Positions 7,800-13,662 of a stretch of DNA of 13,662 nt are shown here, piece by piece. The stretch is from NCBI GenBank assembly GCA_029245665.1, contig JAQWOW010000004.1, positions 1 to 13,662 on the forward strand, in the 5' to 3' direction. Position 1 is the stretch's first letter; every line of letters starts with the position of its first letter. The position numbers and the translations under genes are program-made. The notes beneath the pieces were generated by a model that was not told the origin of the DNA, did no database searches, and saw only the letters and a list, made by a program, of their open reading frames with translations. This DNA comes from Polaribacter sp. (GTDB lineage Bacteria > Bacteroidota > Bacteroidia > Flavobacteriales > Flavobacteriaceae).

Positions 7800-7807
7800 T
7801 ATCTTTA
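7800..7807 (+). promoter_or_regulatory. Near-consensus -7 box for the thioesterase gene
   Basis: TATCTTTA differs from TAnnTTTG only in the last base and ends 15 nt before the ATG at 7823. The position 17-19 bp upstream is T-rich but has no TTG. It is weak evidence by itself, but it argues against the earlier TTG codon at 7796 as a start, which would lie upstream of the transcript. Confidence 0.28.
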
Positions 7808-7822
7808 CTAAAAAATATTTCG

Positions 7823-8332
7823 ATGGAAGCAAAAAATTCAAAAGAGTCTTTAACAGTTCTTACTGACTTAGTTTTACCCGGCGAAACAAATTACTTAGAC
7901 AACCTTTTTGGAGGTGAACTGTTAGCAAGGATGGATAGAGCCTGCAGTATTGCCGCAAGAAGACATTCAAGAAGAATTGTAGTTACTGCCTCTGTAAATC
8001 ATGTTGCTTTTAATAAATCTGTTCCTGTAGGAAGTGTTGTAACTATAGAAGCAAAAGTTTCTCGAGCTTTTAATTCTTCTATGGAAATTTATGTAGATGT
8101 ATGGATTGAAGATAGGCAATCTAGATCTAGAACGAAGGTAAATGAAGGCATTTACACCTTTGTTGCTGTTGATGAAACAGGAAAACCAGTAGCAATTCCT
8201 CAAATTATTCCAGAAACCGTGTTAGAAAAAGAACGCTTTGAAGGAGCTCTTAGACGAAAACAATTAAGTTTAGTCTTAGCAGGTAAGTTAGCGCCAAGTA
8301 ATGCTACTGCTTTAAAAGCACTTTTTAACTAA
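7823..8332 (+). CDS. Acyl-CoA thioesterase, single hotdog domain (YciA/BACH type)
   Basis: Probably hydrolyses acyl-CoA thioesters to free acid and CoA in the cytoplasm. The ATG at 7823 gives 169 residues; an in-frame TTG at 7796 would add nine, but lies upstream of the probable transcript start and adds nothing family-like. The hotdog domain (about 10-130) shows NYLDNLFGGELLARMDRACS (23-42), in which Asp38 is the expected catalytic acid, then TASVNHVAFNKSVPVGSVV (55-73) and VNEGIYTFVAVDETGKP (106-122). The rest is a charged C-terminal tail. One hotdog unit of this size fits YciA-like enzymes that assemble as multimers. Chain-length preference cannot be read from the sequence. The convergent 128-bp gap to envC (8333-8460) shows no convincing terminator hairpin. 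Confidence 0.92.
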   Translation: MEAKNSKESLTVLTDLVLPGETNYLDNLFGGELLARMDRACSIAARRHSRRIVVTASVNHVAFNKSVPVGSVVTIEAKVSRAFNSSMEIYVDVWIEDRQSRSRTKVNEGIYTFVAVDETGKPVAIPQIIPETVLEKERFEGALRRKQLSLVLAGKLAPSNATALKALFN

Positions 8333-8460
8333 ACTTTTGTTATCCTGAAATTCTAAAATTAGAGCCTCGGTTTTTCGTTGCTGTTAGTAAATAAAAAAAT
8401 CGTGTTAAAATAGATATTAATGCATCTTATCCCAGTAAGAAAAAACTGAACAAAATTAAA

Positions 8461-9696
8461 TTATCTTTTTAAGATCCAACTAGAAGGATTTAAACGTGTT
8501 GTATTTTTAAACAATACAAAAATTAATTTCGTTTTTTTAGAGACTTTGTCTGTAAAAATTTGACCGATTTTTTGACCTGTCAAAATACGATCGCCTTTTT
8601 CAACATAGGTGTTCTCCAGATTATTATAAGATGAAATATAATTTCCGTGTTGTATTAATACATTTTTTCTACCCTCAGGACTTACTAAAACATTGAGCAC
8701 ATTACCCTTAAAAATAGCTTCAGCATCTTTCCCCTGTTTAGTAACTATATGAAGACCTGTTCCGTTTACTGAAATCCCTGGAAATGAAGGATGAGGCTGT
8801 TTACCAAACTTCCTAACCACAATTCCCTCATCTACGGGCCAAGGTAATTGACCTTTATTCATCTCAAATTTTACCGCCAAAGCTTTTGCCTCCGGACTCA
8901 AGATAAACTCGTTTTTAACAATCTTTTTGGGTTTGTTTTTTAGTTTCTCTCTTGCAATTCTATTTGCTCTTGCAATTTCTTCGCGGATTTTTTTATCGAT
9001 CTTAGCGGTAACTTTTTTTTCTGCTTTAATTTTATTTTGTAAAGTTCTCTTGTACTTACTTCCTTTTTTCTTAATTGCTGTTAATAATTTTTCTTGATTC
9101 TTTTTATCAACTTCTATTTGCTGTTTCTGCTGTTTTTCAGATAAAATCAAAGTATCTTTTAATTGCTTTTGAAATAATAAAGAATCGTTCATTTTTTGAA
9201 CTACACTAGTCTGATTCTCTATCTCTTTCCCTTGATTTTTTCTGAAAGAAGTGTACTGCTTCAAATACGCTAATCTTTTATATGCTTGATAAAAACTTTG
9301 AGAAGATAGTATAAACATCATTCTACTTTGTTGTGATTTACTTTTGTATGATTTAAAAATCATTGCTGAGTAGTCTTTTTTTAGCGCAACTAATTTTTTA
9401 TTTAAATCTTGAAGTTTTACTTCATTTACGCTTATTTCTTTCGATAAAATTGCTGCCTCTGAATTAATGGTAAAAATCAATTGAGTTCGAACATCTATTT
9501 TTTTATGAATATCTTTTAAATCATCTAGAACATTTTTTTCTTTCTTCTGTTCATTAAAAAGTAAGGTGTTAATCTGTTTTATCTCTTTGTTTAGTTTTTT
9601 TCGCTGTGCCTCTAATTGTTTTCTTGTTTGTCCAAAAACAGAGAAAACACTGAAAAGAAAGAGTAAAATCGATGTATAAAAATGGGAACTTTTCAC
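8461..9696 (-). CDS. envC: EnvC-like murein hydrolase activator (degenerate LytM/M23 domain)
   Basis: Periplasmic coiled-coil protein expected to activate cell-wall amidases rather than cut peptidoglycan itself. The 411 residues have a signal peptide (hydrophobic 9-22, ending SVFGQ), a long Lys/Gln/Glu-rich coiled coil (about 24-255) and a LytM domain (about 285-411). The usual H-x-G-x-D site reads GTGLH (312-316), the H-x-H strand reads LIF (391-393), and the catalytic His of YxHL is replaced in YNNL (357-360); only His350 in QHGN remains. This loss of zinc ligands is typical of EnvC-type activators. The start is a GTG at 9696, sharing its G with the TAG stop of the upstream gene; the next Met is residue 112, far past the signal peptide. 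It is the last gene of a four-gene operon. The symbol is by domain likeness; orthology to E. coli EnvC is not certain. Confidence 0.87.
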   Translation of the reverse strand: MKSSHFYTSILLFLFSVFSVFGQTRKQLEAQRKKLNKEIKQINTLLFNEQKKEKNVLDDLKDIHKKIDVRTQLIFTINSEAAILSKEISVNEVKLQDLNKKLVALKKDYSAMIFKSYKSKSQQSRMMFILSSQSFYQAYKRLAYLKQYTSFRKNQGKEIENQTSVVQKMNDSLLFQKQLKDTLILSEKQQKQQIEVDKKNQEKLLTAIKKKGSKYKRTLQNKIKAEKKVTAKIDKKIREEIARANRIAREKLKNKPKKIVKNEFILSPEAKALAVKFEMNKGQLPWPVDEGIVVRKFGKQPHPSFPGISVNGTGLHIVTKQGKDAEAIFKGNVLNVLVSPEGRKNVLIQHGNYISSYNNLENTYVEKGDRILTGQKIGQIFTDKVSKKTKLIFVLFKNTTRLNPSSWILKR

Positions 9697-10469
9697 TATA
9701 GTTTTATTTGCTTATAACCGTTTGGGATTGAAAAAGAGAGATCTAAATCTGTATCAAATTGAACTGTTTTTAAAATGAAATCTATATTTGTAAATACCCC
9801 TGGTTGGAGTGCTTTTATTTCAATTACTTTTGGGAAAATCTGCTCTTCAAATAAGCCATAAGATAGGTATGAGATATCCAAGCGCTTATTTTTTTTAGAA
9901 TTTACAATAGACTGTTTGTCTAATTTAAAATGAGACGGATTTACAGAATAGAAAATATCAAATAAGCCTTCTTGACGCTTGGGTGAGAGAACATACGATT
10001 TATCTTCTATAAAAACTTGCTGTTTTTGCTCTTTAACATTCGTCAAAGATTGCCCCAATAATAAATTTTGAAGTTGATTAAAATTAATCTCAGTCCCTAA
10101 TAATTTTTTCAATATTGTAAAATCTCCTTCAAAATAATTTTTTGCGTAAGATGAATAATAACGGACAGAGGTGGGTGTGATTTTAGCTTTAAATAGGGTA
10201 ATAAATTTTGTCCCTTTAAGCCAAATTACCTCATCTTTTTTCATTTTTAAACTAATTGAAATACGTTGTTTTAGTTTTCCATTATTAAAACTTGCTTTCA
10301 GCTTTGCTTCAATTGATGTCTTTTCAAAATTTGAAGCCATGTGTTTTCTCGCTACTTTTCTTGCGGACATTTCCCTAATTTCAACGGGTGTATTCATTAG
10401 ATTTTTATTTGCTTTACAAGAAGCAAATACAGTCACAAAAACTACAAAATATTTCACAAACTTCATCAT
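9696..10469 (-). CDS. DUF4292-type envelope lipoprotein
   Basis: The 257-residue protein has a lipoprotein signal peptide: Lys-rich start, hydrophobic 7-16, and VFAS|C with lipidation at Cys18. The mature protein is rich in alternating strands, including KQRISISLKMKKDEVIWLKG (67-86), VRYYSSYAKNYFEGDFT (102-118) and a C-terminal VQFDTDLDLSFSIPNGYKQI (236-255). It fits my recollection of the DUF4292 family of Bacteroidota. The strand pattern recalls LolA/LolB-like carriers, but this is only inference. Its ATG overlaps the TPR gene stop by one base (TAATG) and its TAG overlaps the envC GTG by one base, so translation is probably coupled on both sides. A second Met directly follows the first. A role in outer-membrane assembly or lipoprotein handling is possible; the sequence does not decide it. 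Confidence 0.85.
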   Translation of the reverse strand: MMKFVKYFVVFVTVFASCKANKNLMNTPVEIREMSARKVARKHMASNFEKTSIEAKLKASFNNGKLKQRISISLKMKKDEVIWLKGTKFITLFKAKITPTSVRYYSSYAKNYFEGDFTILKKLLGTEINFNQLQNLLLGQSLTNVKEQKQQVFIEDKSYVLSPKRQEGLFDIFYSVNPSHFKLDKQSIVNSKKNKRLDISYLSYGLFEEQIFPKVIEIKALQPGVFTNIDFILKTVQFDTDLDLSFSIPNGYKQIKL

Positions 10470-11446
10470 TACCCTTTATTTATTTTTGCCTTTTCAATAA
10501 ATTTTTCTTCTTCTTTTCTATTTCCCAAGCCTCTGTGAGACAAGGCCATTTCTTTATAAAAATATAATTCTATAGGATCATCAATCACGAAATCGAGCCC
10601 ATTGCTCAAGAACAATAACGCTTTTTTATGTTTCTTCATATAATTTAATGCTTTCCCTTTCATCAAATACACAAAAGGTTGAGCAGGAAAGAGTGAAATT
10701 CCCTCAGTAGAATATTGAAGAAGCATTTCAGGCTTCTCTGTATATGCTTCTAAAATTTGCTTTAAAATAGCATATGATTTATTTGTTTTAAATTCATCTT
10801 TTAGTGAGTCTACAGTAGATTTTTTTTTAACAACTACAGAAGTTGTTGTTGTTTCTAATTTATTTTTTAATTTTTTATATTTAGAAGTAAGCAAATTGTC
10901 TTGCTCCATAAGGTTCATGAGAGAAATAGCACTCTTAAAATCTTTATTCTGCAAATAAATATTTAAGAGAAATGCTCTTTCTTTTAGATCAATATCAACT
11001 AATTTTTGCTGGACAATAATTGCTTCTGTCGTATTCTTTTCCTTTAAAAGAATTTGAACAAGATGTTTAAGCATCCATATATTTTTAGGTTCTTTAAGTA
11101 ACCCTCTATTGATGTATTCTTTTGCCAATAGCATTTTATTGAGTTCAAAATAATTTTTTGAGAACTCAAAGAAAACGGTAGCATCATTTATTGAAATTTG
11201 ATGACAACTTTCAAGATTTTCAATCGCTTTTTGATAATTTCCAATTGATTTTTCTGATAATGCTTTGAAAAAAAATTGTTGAAATTTCAAGTTTTCTTCT
11301 TCCAATGAATCTTTAGCCAAAGGAATGCTATCCTGACAAAATGAGTGCAAAGAAATAAAAGAAAAGAAAAAAGAAAAGAGAATTAATTTGTTGTTGTAAA
11401 CACCTCTCTTTTCTATTGAATTTTTTTGCTCTATTCTTTTAGTCAT
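10469..11446 (-). CDS. Secreted tetratricopeptide-repeat protein
   Basis: The 325 residues begin with an unusually long basic n-region (1-20), then a hydrophobic core (21-33) and a probable cleavage near SFCQD (35-39), so the protein is probably exported to the periplasm. Helical TPR-like repeats occupy about 53-155 (for example GNYQKAIENLESCHQI, 69-84) and again about 255-322 (PFVYLMKGKALNYMKKHKKA, 257-276, and ELYFYKEMALSHRGLGNRKE, 293-312). Between them lies a Lys/Thr-rich stretch (192-215). TPR proteins usually act as scaffolds. The position between a nucleotidyltransferase and a DUF4292/EnvC pair suggests an envelope-assembly role. Its ATG follows the upstream TAA with no gap, and its own TAA overlaps the next ATG. 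No closer function can be named. Confidence 0.85.
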   Translation of the reverse strand: MTKRIEQKNSIEKRGVYNNKLILFSFFFSFISLHSFCQDSIPLAKDSLEEENLKFQQFFFKALSEKSIGNYQKAIENLESCHQISINDATVFFEFSKNYFELNKMLLAKEYINRGLLKEPKNIWMLKHLVQILLKEKNTTEAIIVQQKLVDIDLKERAFLLNIYLQNKDFKSAISLMNLMEQDNLLTSKYKKLKNKLETTTTSVVVKKKSTVDSLKDEFKTNKSYAILKQILEAYTEKPEMLLQYSTEGISLFPAQPFVYLMKGKALNYMKKHKKALLFLSNGLDFVIDDPIELYFYKEMALSHRGLGNRKEEEKFIEKAKINKG

Positions 11447-12463
11447 TTATATTAATTCGGAATAATCACCAATGCTAACAGATGTATACGAGCCATTATA
11501 TTTTGCATGGTTTCCAATCATCGCATTGTCTAAATCTGCATTAAAAATCTCAACATTAGATTGAATTAAAGAGTTTACAATTTTAGAGTTTTCTACAATG
11601 CTATTCTCTCCAATAGAAACATAAGGGCCTATTGTTGTGTTTTTAAGGACTACGTTTTGTCCTACAAAACAGGGTTGAATAATTTCAGAGTTCTCTAAAA
11701 CTACATCATGAGAAACTAAATTATTACCAGCTTTGTCTTCAAAACCCAAAACTTGTTTGTTCGTGTCTACTGTTGGGTCTTTTTTACCACAATCCATCCA
11801 AGCATTTACGGTACCAGGTACAAATTTTGCACCTTGTAGTTTTAAAGACTCCAATACATTCGTTAATTGATATTCATTATTTTCTTTCAAGTCGTTATCA
11901 ATTAAATACTGAATTTCTTCACGTACTTTTTTCCCATCTTTAAAATAATAAATTCCAATGATTGCCAGATCAGAAACATACTCTTTTGGCTTTTCTACAA
12001 AATCAGTTATGAAACCCTCTTTTAACTTGACAACTCCAAAAGCACTTGGGTCTTTAACTTGCTTTACCCAGATTGCACCATCTGCAGTTGCATCTAATTT
12101 AAAATCTGCTTTGAATAAAGTGTCTGCAAAAGCAACAACAAAAGGGCCGCTTAAAGATTCTTTTGCACAATATATAGCGTGTGCAGTACCCAACGCTTCC
12201 TCTTGAACATAAACAGTACCCTTCGCTCCAAGTTCTTCTGCAATTTTAATTAATTTTTCTGAGGTATTTTCAGGAAATCCTTTTGCAACAGGACCTATAA
12301 TAAAGGCGATCTCCTCTATGTTTTGATTTACAACAGACGTAATATCTTCTACCAGACGTTGTACAATTGGTTTTCCTGCAATGACCGTTAATGGTTTAGG
12401 GACTGTTAGTGTGTGTGGTCTTAAACGAGATCCAATGCCAGCCATGGGTACTATTATCTTCAT
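11447..12463 (-). CDS. Sugar-phosphate nucleotidyltransferase with left-handed beta-helix tail
   Basis: Makes an NDP-sugar from an NTP and a sugar 1-phosphate in the cytoplasm, feeding envelope polysaccharide synthesis. The 338 residues start with the nucleotide-binding signature MAGIGSRLRPHTLTVPKPL (7-25). The core continues with ALGTAHAIYCA (90-100), FADTLF (112-117, with the metal-binding Asp114), GVVKLKEG then FVEKP (155-159), and NAWMDCGKKD (220-229). The C-terminus (about 250-338) has isoleucine/valine-spaced hexapeptide-like turns such as NVVLKNTTIGPYVSIGENSI (270-289), indicating a left-handed beta-helix. This architecture fits glucose-1-phosphate thymidylyl-/uridylyl- or mannose-1-phosphate guanylyl-transferase relatives; base and sugar cannot be assigned. 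It is first in the leftward operon with TPR, DUF4292 and EnvC genes, and its stop abuts the next ATG. Confidence 0.93.
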   Translation of the reverse strand: MKIIVPMAGIGSRLRPHTLTVPKPLTVIAGKPIVQRLVEDITSVVNQNIEEIAFIIGPVAKGFPENTSEKLIKIAEELGAKGTVYVQEEALGTAHAIYCAKESLSGPFVVAFADTLFKADFKLDATADGAIWVKQVKDPSAFGVVKLKEGFITDFVEKPKEYVSDLAIIGIYYFKDGKKVREEIQYLIDNDLKENNEYQLTNVLESLKLQGAKFVPGTVNAWMDCGKKDPTVDTNKQVLGFEDKAGNNLVSHDVVLENSEIIQPCFVGQNVVLKNTTIGPYVSIGENSIVENSKIVNSLIQSNVEIFNADLDNAMIGNHAKYNGSYTSVSIGDYSELI

Positions 12464-12612
12464 GTTTTTTTTGTCAATATTTAAAAACGCAATATAATAC
12501 TAATTAAGAAATTCATGAAATTGAACTTTGTAAAAGTCAGTTTTATAGTTATAATTTCTAACCCCATATTTCATTAGTTTTGGGGATATAAAAATTTCAT
12601 TGTTTTCAGTTA

Positions 12613-12643
12613 TTGACAGATATTTTTAATTGCTTTAACTTTA
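12613..12643 (+). promoter_or_regulatory. Weak candidate promoter for the ABC-F leader
   Basis: TTG (within TTGACA, 12613-12618) is followed after 20 bp by TAACTTTA (12636-12643), which misses only the last base of TAnnTTTG. If used, the transcript would begin near 12648-12650 and include the terminator hairpin before the ABC-F start. Another near match, GAACTTTG (12523-12530), would give a longer leader. Neither is strong. Confidence 0.25.
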
Positions 12644-12645
12644 CT

Positions 12646-12672
12646 ATGAGAAAAGTGTCGTTTAATCTTTAA
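12646..12672 (+). CDS. Possible 8-codon leader peptide
   Basis: ATG-initiated ORF encoding MRKVSFNL, ending at TAA 12670-12672, 37 nt before the terminator hairpin. The stop touches the first bases of the right arm of the inverted repeat, so a ribosome on it would cover that arm. ORFs this short arise by chance, and a promoter at 12613-12643 might start the transcript too late to include the ATG. Shown only because the context (terminator plus ABC-F gene) is the classic place for a regulatory leader peptide. Confidence 0.15.
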   Translation: MRKVSFNL

Positions 12673-12709
12673 TCCCCAAACTAAAATTTTCCCAAAAATT
12701 AAATGACTT

Positions 12710-12737
12710 AAAAACCCAAGTTAGCACTTGGGTTTTT
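12710..12737 (+). terminator. Strong intrinsic-type terminator hairpin before the ABC-F gene
   Basis: A perfect 11-bp stem pairs AAAAACCCAAG (12710-12720) with CTTGGGTTTTT (12727-12737) around a six-base loop TTAGCA. A T-run (12733-12738) follows on the plus strand and an A-run precedes it, so it could work in both directions. It ends 25 nt before the ABC-F GTG, in a divergent region with no upstream plus-strand gene to terminate. It is therefore either an attenuator of the ABC-F gene or the end of an unannotated small RNA. Confidence 0.72.
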
Positions 12738-12762
12738 TGTTTCTTTGCAAAAAACAAAACTT

Positions 12763-13662
12763 GTGAATTATTTATCTGTAGAAAATATTTCTAAATCTTA
12801 TGGAGAACGGATCTTATTTGAAGACATCTCTTTTGGAATTAACAAAGATCAGAAAGTTGCTTTTGTGGCTAAAAATGGAAGTGGTAAAACATCTATTTTA
12901 AATATTATTGCTGGATTAGACATTCCTGATTCTGGCCAAGTTGTTTGCCGAAAAGGAATTTCTATAGCATATTTAGCTCAAAAAGACAAGATCGACCCTA
13001 AGCTTACCATTGAAGAAACTATTTTCGCCACAGACAATAAAATCCTTTCTATTGTCAATCAATATGAAAGTGCCTTAAAAAACCCTGAAGATGCAGACGC
13101 ATATCAAGCTGCTTTTGAATTAATGGAGCAATACAATGCCTGGGATTTTGAAACACAGTACCGACAAATTTTATCTAAATTAAAATTAGAAGATCTAACA
13201 CTAAAAGTTGGCGCTCTATCTGGAGGTCAAAGAAAAAGGTTGTCTTTGGCAATTGTATTAATAAATAAACCAGATTTACTAATTTTAGATGAACCAACCA
13301 ATCATTTAGATTTAGAAATGATAGAATGGTTAGAGGCTTTCTTTGCAAAAGAAAAGATTACCCTATTTATGGTAACACACGATCGTTACTTTTTAGAGCG
13401 CGTATGTAACGAAATTTTAGAATTAGACCAAGGCAAAATCTATAAATACAAAGGTAATTATTCTTACTATCTTCAAAACAAAGAAGAACGTTTAGCGTTA
13501 GAAGCAACAAATTTGGGGAAGGCTAAAAGTTTATTTAAAAAAGAATTAGAATGGATGCGAAAGCAACCAAAAGCGAGAACTACAAAATCGAAATCTAGAA
13601 TCGATGATTTTTACCAAATTAAAGAAAAAGCACATCAACGAAGAAAAGACCATCAAGTTCAA
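12763..13662 (+). CDS. ABC-F family ATPase, Uup-like (3' end beyond window)
   Basis: Soluble ATPase with tandem ABC domains, of the class acting on ribosomes or, for Uup, in genome stability. The 300 visible codons are open to the window edge. The first ABC domain has Walker A AKNGSGKT (36-43, with Ala in place of the usual first Gly), signature LSGGQ (152-156), Walker B LLILDEPTNHLD (172-183) and the H-loop His206 in VTHDRYFLERV. The linker ELEWMRKQPKARTTKSKSRI (261-280) is characteristic of the Uup branch. The second ABC domain lies beyond the edge. The start is GTG at 12763, giving MNYLSVENISKSYGE, the normal N-terminus; an upstream in-frame TTG (12745) is less likely. A terminator hairpin sits 25 nt before the start, suggesting transcription attenuation. 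The gene itself looks ordinary and vertically inherited. A resistance-type role is less likely given the linker. Confidence 0.93.
   Translation, partial: MNYLSVENISKSYGERILFEDISFGINKDQKVAFVAKNGSGKTSILNIIAGLDIPDSGQVVCRKGISIAYLAQKDKIDPKLTIEETIFATDNKILSIVNQYESALKNPEDADAYQAAFELMEQYNAWDFETQYRQILSKLKLEDLTLKVGALSGGQRKRLSLAIVLINKPDLLILDEPTNHLDLEMIEWLEAFFAKEKITLFMVTHDRYFLERVCNEILELDQGKIYKYKGNYSYYLQNKEERLALEATNLGKAKSLFKKELEWMRKQPKARTTKSKSRIDDFYQIKEKAHQRRKDHQVQ

Larger units (their letters stand above)
12574..12684 (+). repeat. Imperfect inverted repeat upstream of the ABC-F gene
   Basis: TTAGTTTTGGGGAT (12574-12587) and ATCCCCAAACTAA (12672-12684) are reverse complements apart from one extra T in the first arm, so an RNA could form a 13-bp stem closing about 84 nt. 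The first arm could instead pair locally with CCCCA (12562-12566), or with CCCAAAA (12691-12697). The alternatives exclude each other. Confidence 0.5.
12464..12762. other. 299-bp divergent intergenic region with structured DNA
   Basis: This is the longest non-coding stretch here, between the leftward nucleotidyltransferase operon and the rightward ABC-F gene. No protein gene of normal size and no tRNA is visible. It holds isolated GC-rich blocks in very AT-rich sequence: CCCC 12562-12565, GGGG 12582-12585, CCCC 12674-12677, CCC 12691-12693, CCC 12715-12717 and GGG 12730-12732. These can pair in several exclusive ways. I found no clear consensus promoter for the leftward operon. ACTTT-gta-AAAGT (12525-12537) is a small dyad of unknown meaning. 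Confidence 0.6.

Noticed and set aside
7796..7822. Nine-residue N-terminal extension of the thioesterase from a TTG
   Set aside because: The TTG lies before a likely -7 box (7800-7807), so would not be in the transcript, and the ATG at 7823 gives the normal family length.
7581..7841. Minus-strand open frame spanning the SPOR gene end and the thioesterase start
   Set aside because: Low-complexity translation, antisense to the conserved SPOR domain, no promoter or family likeness.
8333..8460. Terminator between the convergent thioesterase and envC genes
   Set aside because: I found only weak AT dyads and a short CTAA/TTAG pairing, with no GC stem followed by a T-run.
11958..12206. Open frame on the plus strand inside the nucleotidyltransferase gene
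   Set aside because: It is antisense to a well-conserved coding region, has no recognisable domain or start signal, and is a shadow of that gene.
12763..13662. ABC-F gene as an acquired antibiotic-resistance determinant
   Set aside because: The linker and N-terminus match Uup-like housekeeping proteins of Bacteroidota, and base composition is like the neighbours.
1..13662. Mobile elements, CRISPR arrays, tRNA or rRNA genes
   Set aside because: No transposase-like or integrase-like protein, no regularly spaced repeats and no tRNA or rRNA signature were seen on either strand by reading.

Overview
The window is AT-rich DNA from a member of the Bacteroidota, most likely a marine Flavobacteriaceae of the Polaribacter/Tenacibaculum type. 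The evidence is a mutY-ssb-gldE-gldD gliding cluster, promoter boxes of the TAnnTTTG type, weak or absent Shine-Dalgarno sequences, lipoproteins and signal peptides of flavobacterial style, and low GC throughout. The genus is inference; the family is well supported. No rRNA, tRNA, IS element or CRISPR array is visible, and the region reads as core chromosome.

Layout, left to right. Positions 1-126 hold a good promoter pointing left, out of the window. Next comes a rightward cluster: mutY (A/G mismatch repair), ssb (single-strand binding protein), gldE and gldD (gliding/type IX secretion-associated membrane protein and lipoprotein, overlapping by 8 bp), and an EamA/DMT transporter. The transporter converges on a leftward gene for an unnamed 355-residue protein, and the two share a TTAA for both stop codons. 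That protein carries what look like the catalytic residues of a divergent protein-kinase/APH-like fold. A leftward dprA (DNA uptake/recombination mediator) is divergent from a rightward gene that joins HU-type DNA-binding-like domains, one membrane segment and a SPOR domain. A single-hotdog acyl-CoA thioesterase follows.

A tight leftward operon (12463 to 8461) then encodes a sugar-phosphate nucleotidyltransferase with a left-handed beta-helix tail, a secreted TPR protein, a DUF4292 lipoprotein and an EnvC-like coiled-coil/LytM protein. Its gene junctions have 0, 1 and 1 bases of gap or overlap. All visible LytM zinc ligands but one are lost, as expected for an activator of amidases rather than an enzyme. 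The operon looks like an envelope/peptidoglycan set. At the right edge a Uup-like ABC-F ATPase starts at a GTG and runs out of the window.

The two most interesting spots are the kinase-like unnamed protein (4423-5490) and the 299-bp divergent intergenic region before the ABC-F gene (12464-12762). The latter has a perfect 11-bp terminator hairpin only 25 nt before the ABC-F start, several competing CCC/GGG arms upstream of it, and a possible 8-codon leader peptide. This is the layout expected of transcription attenuation, but it is unproven.
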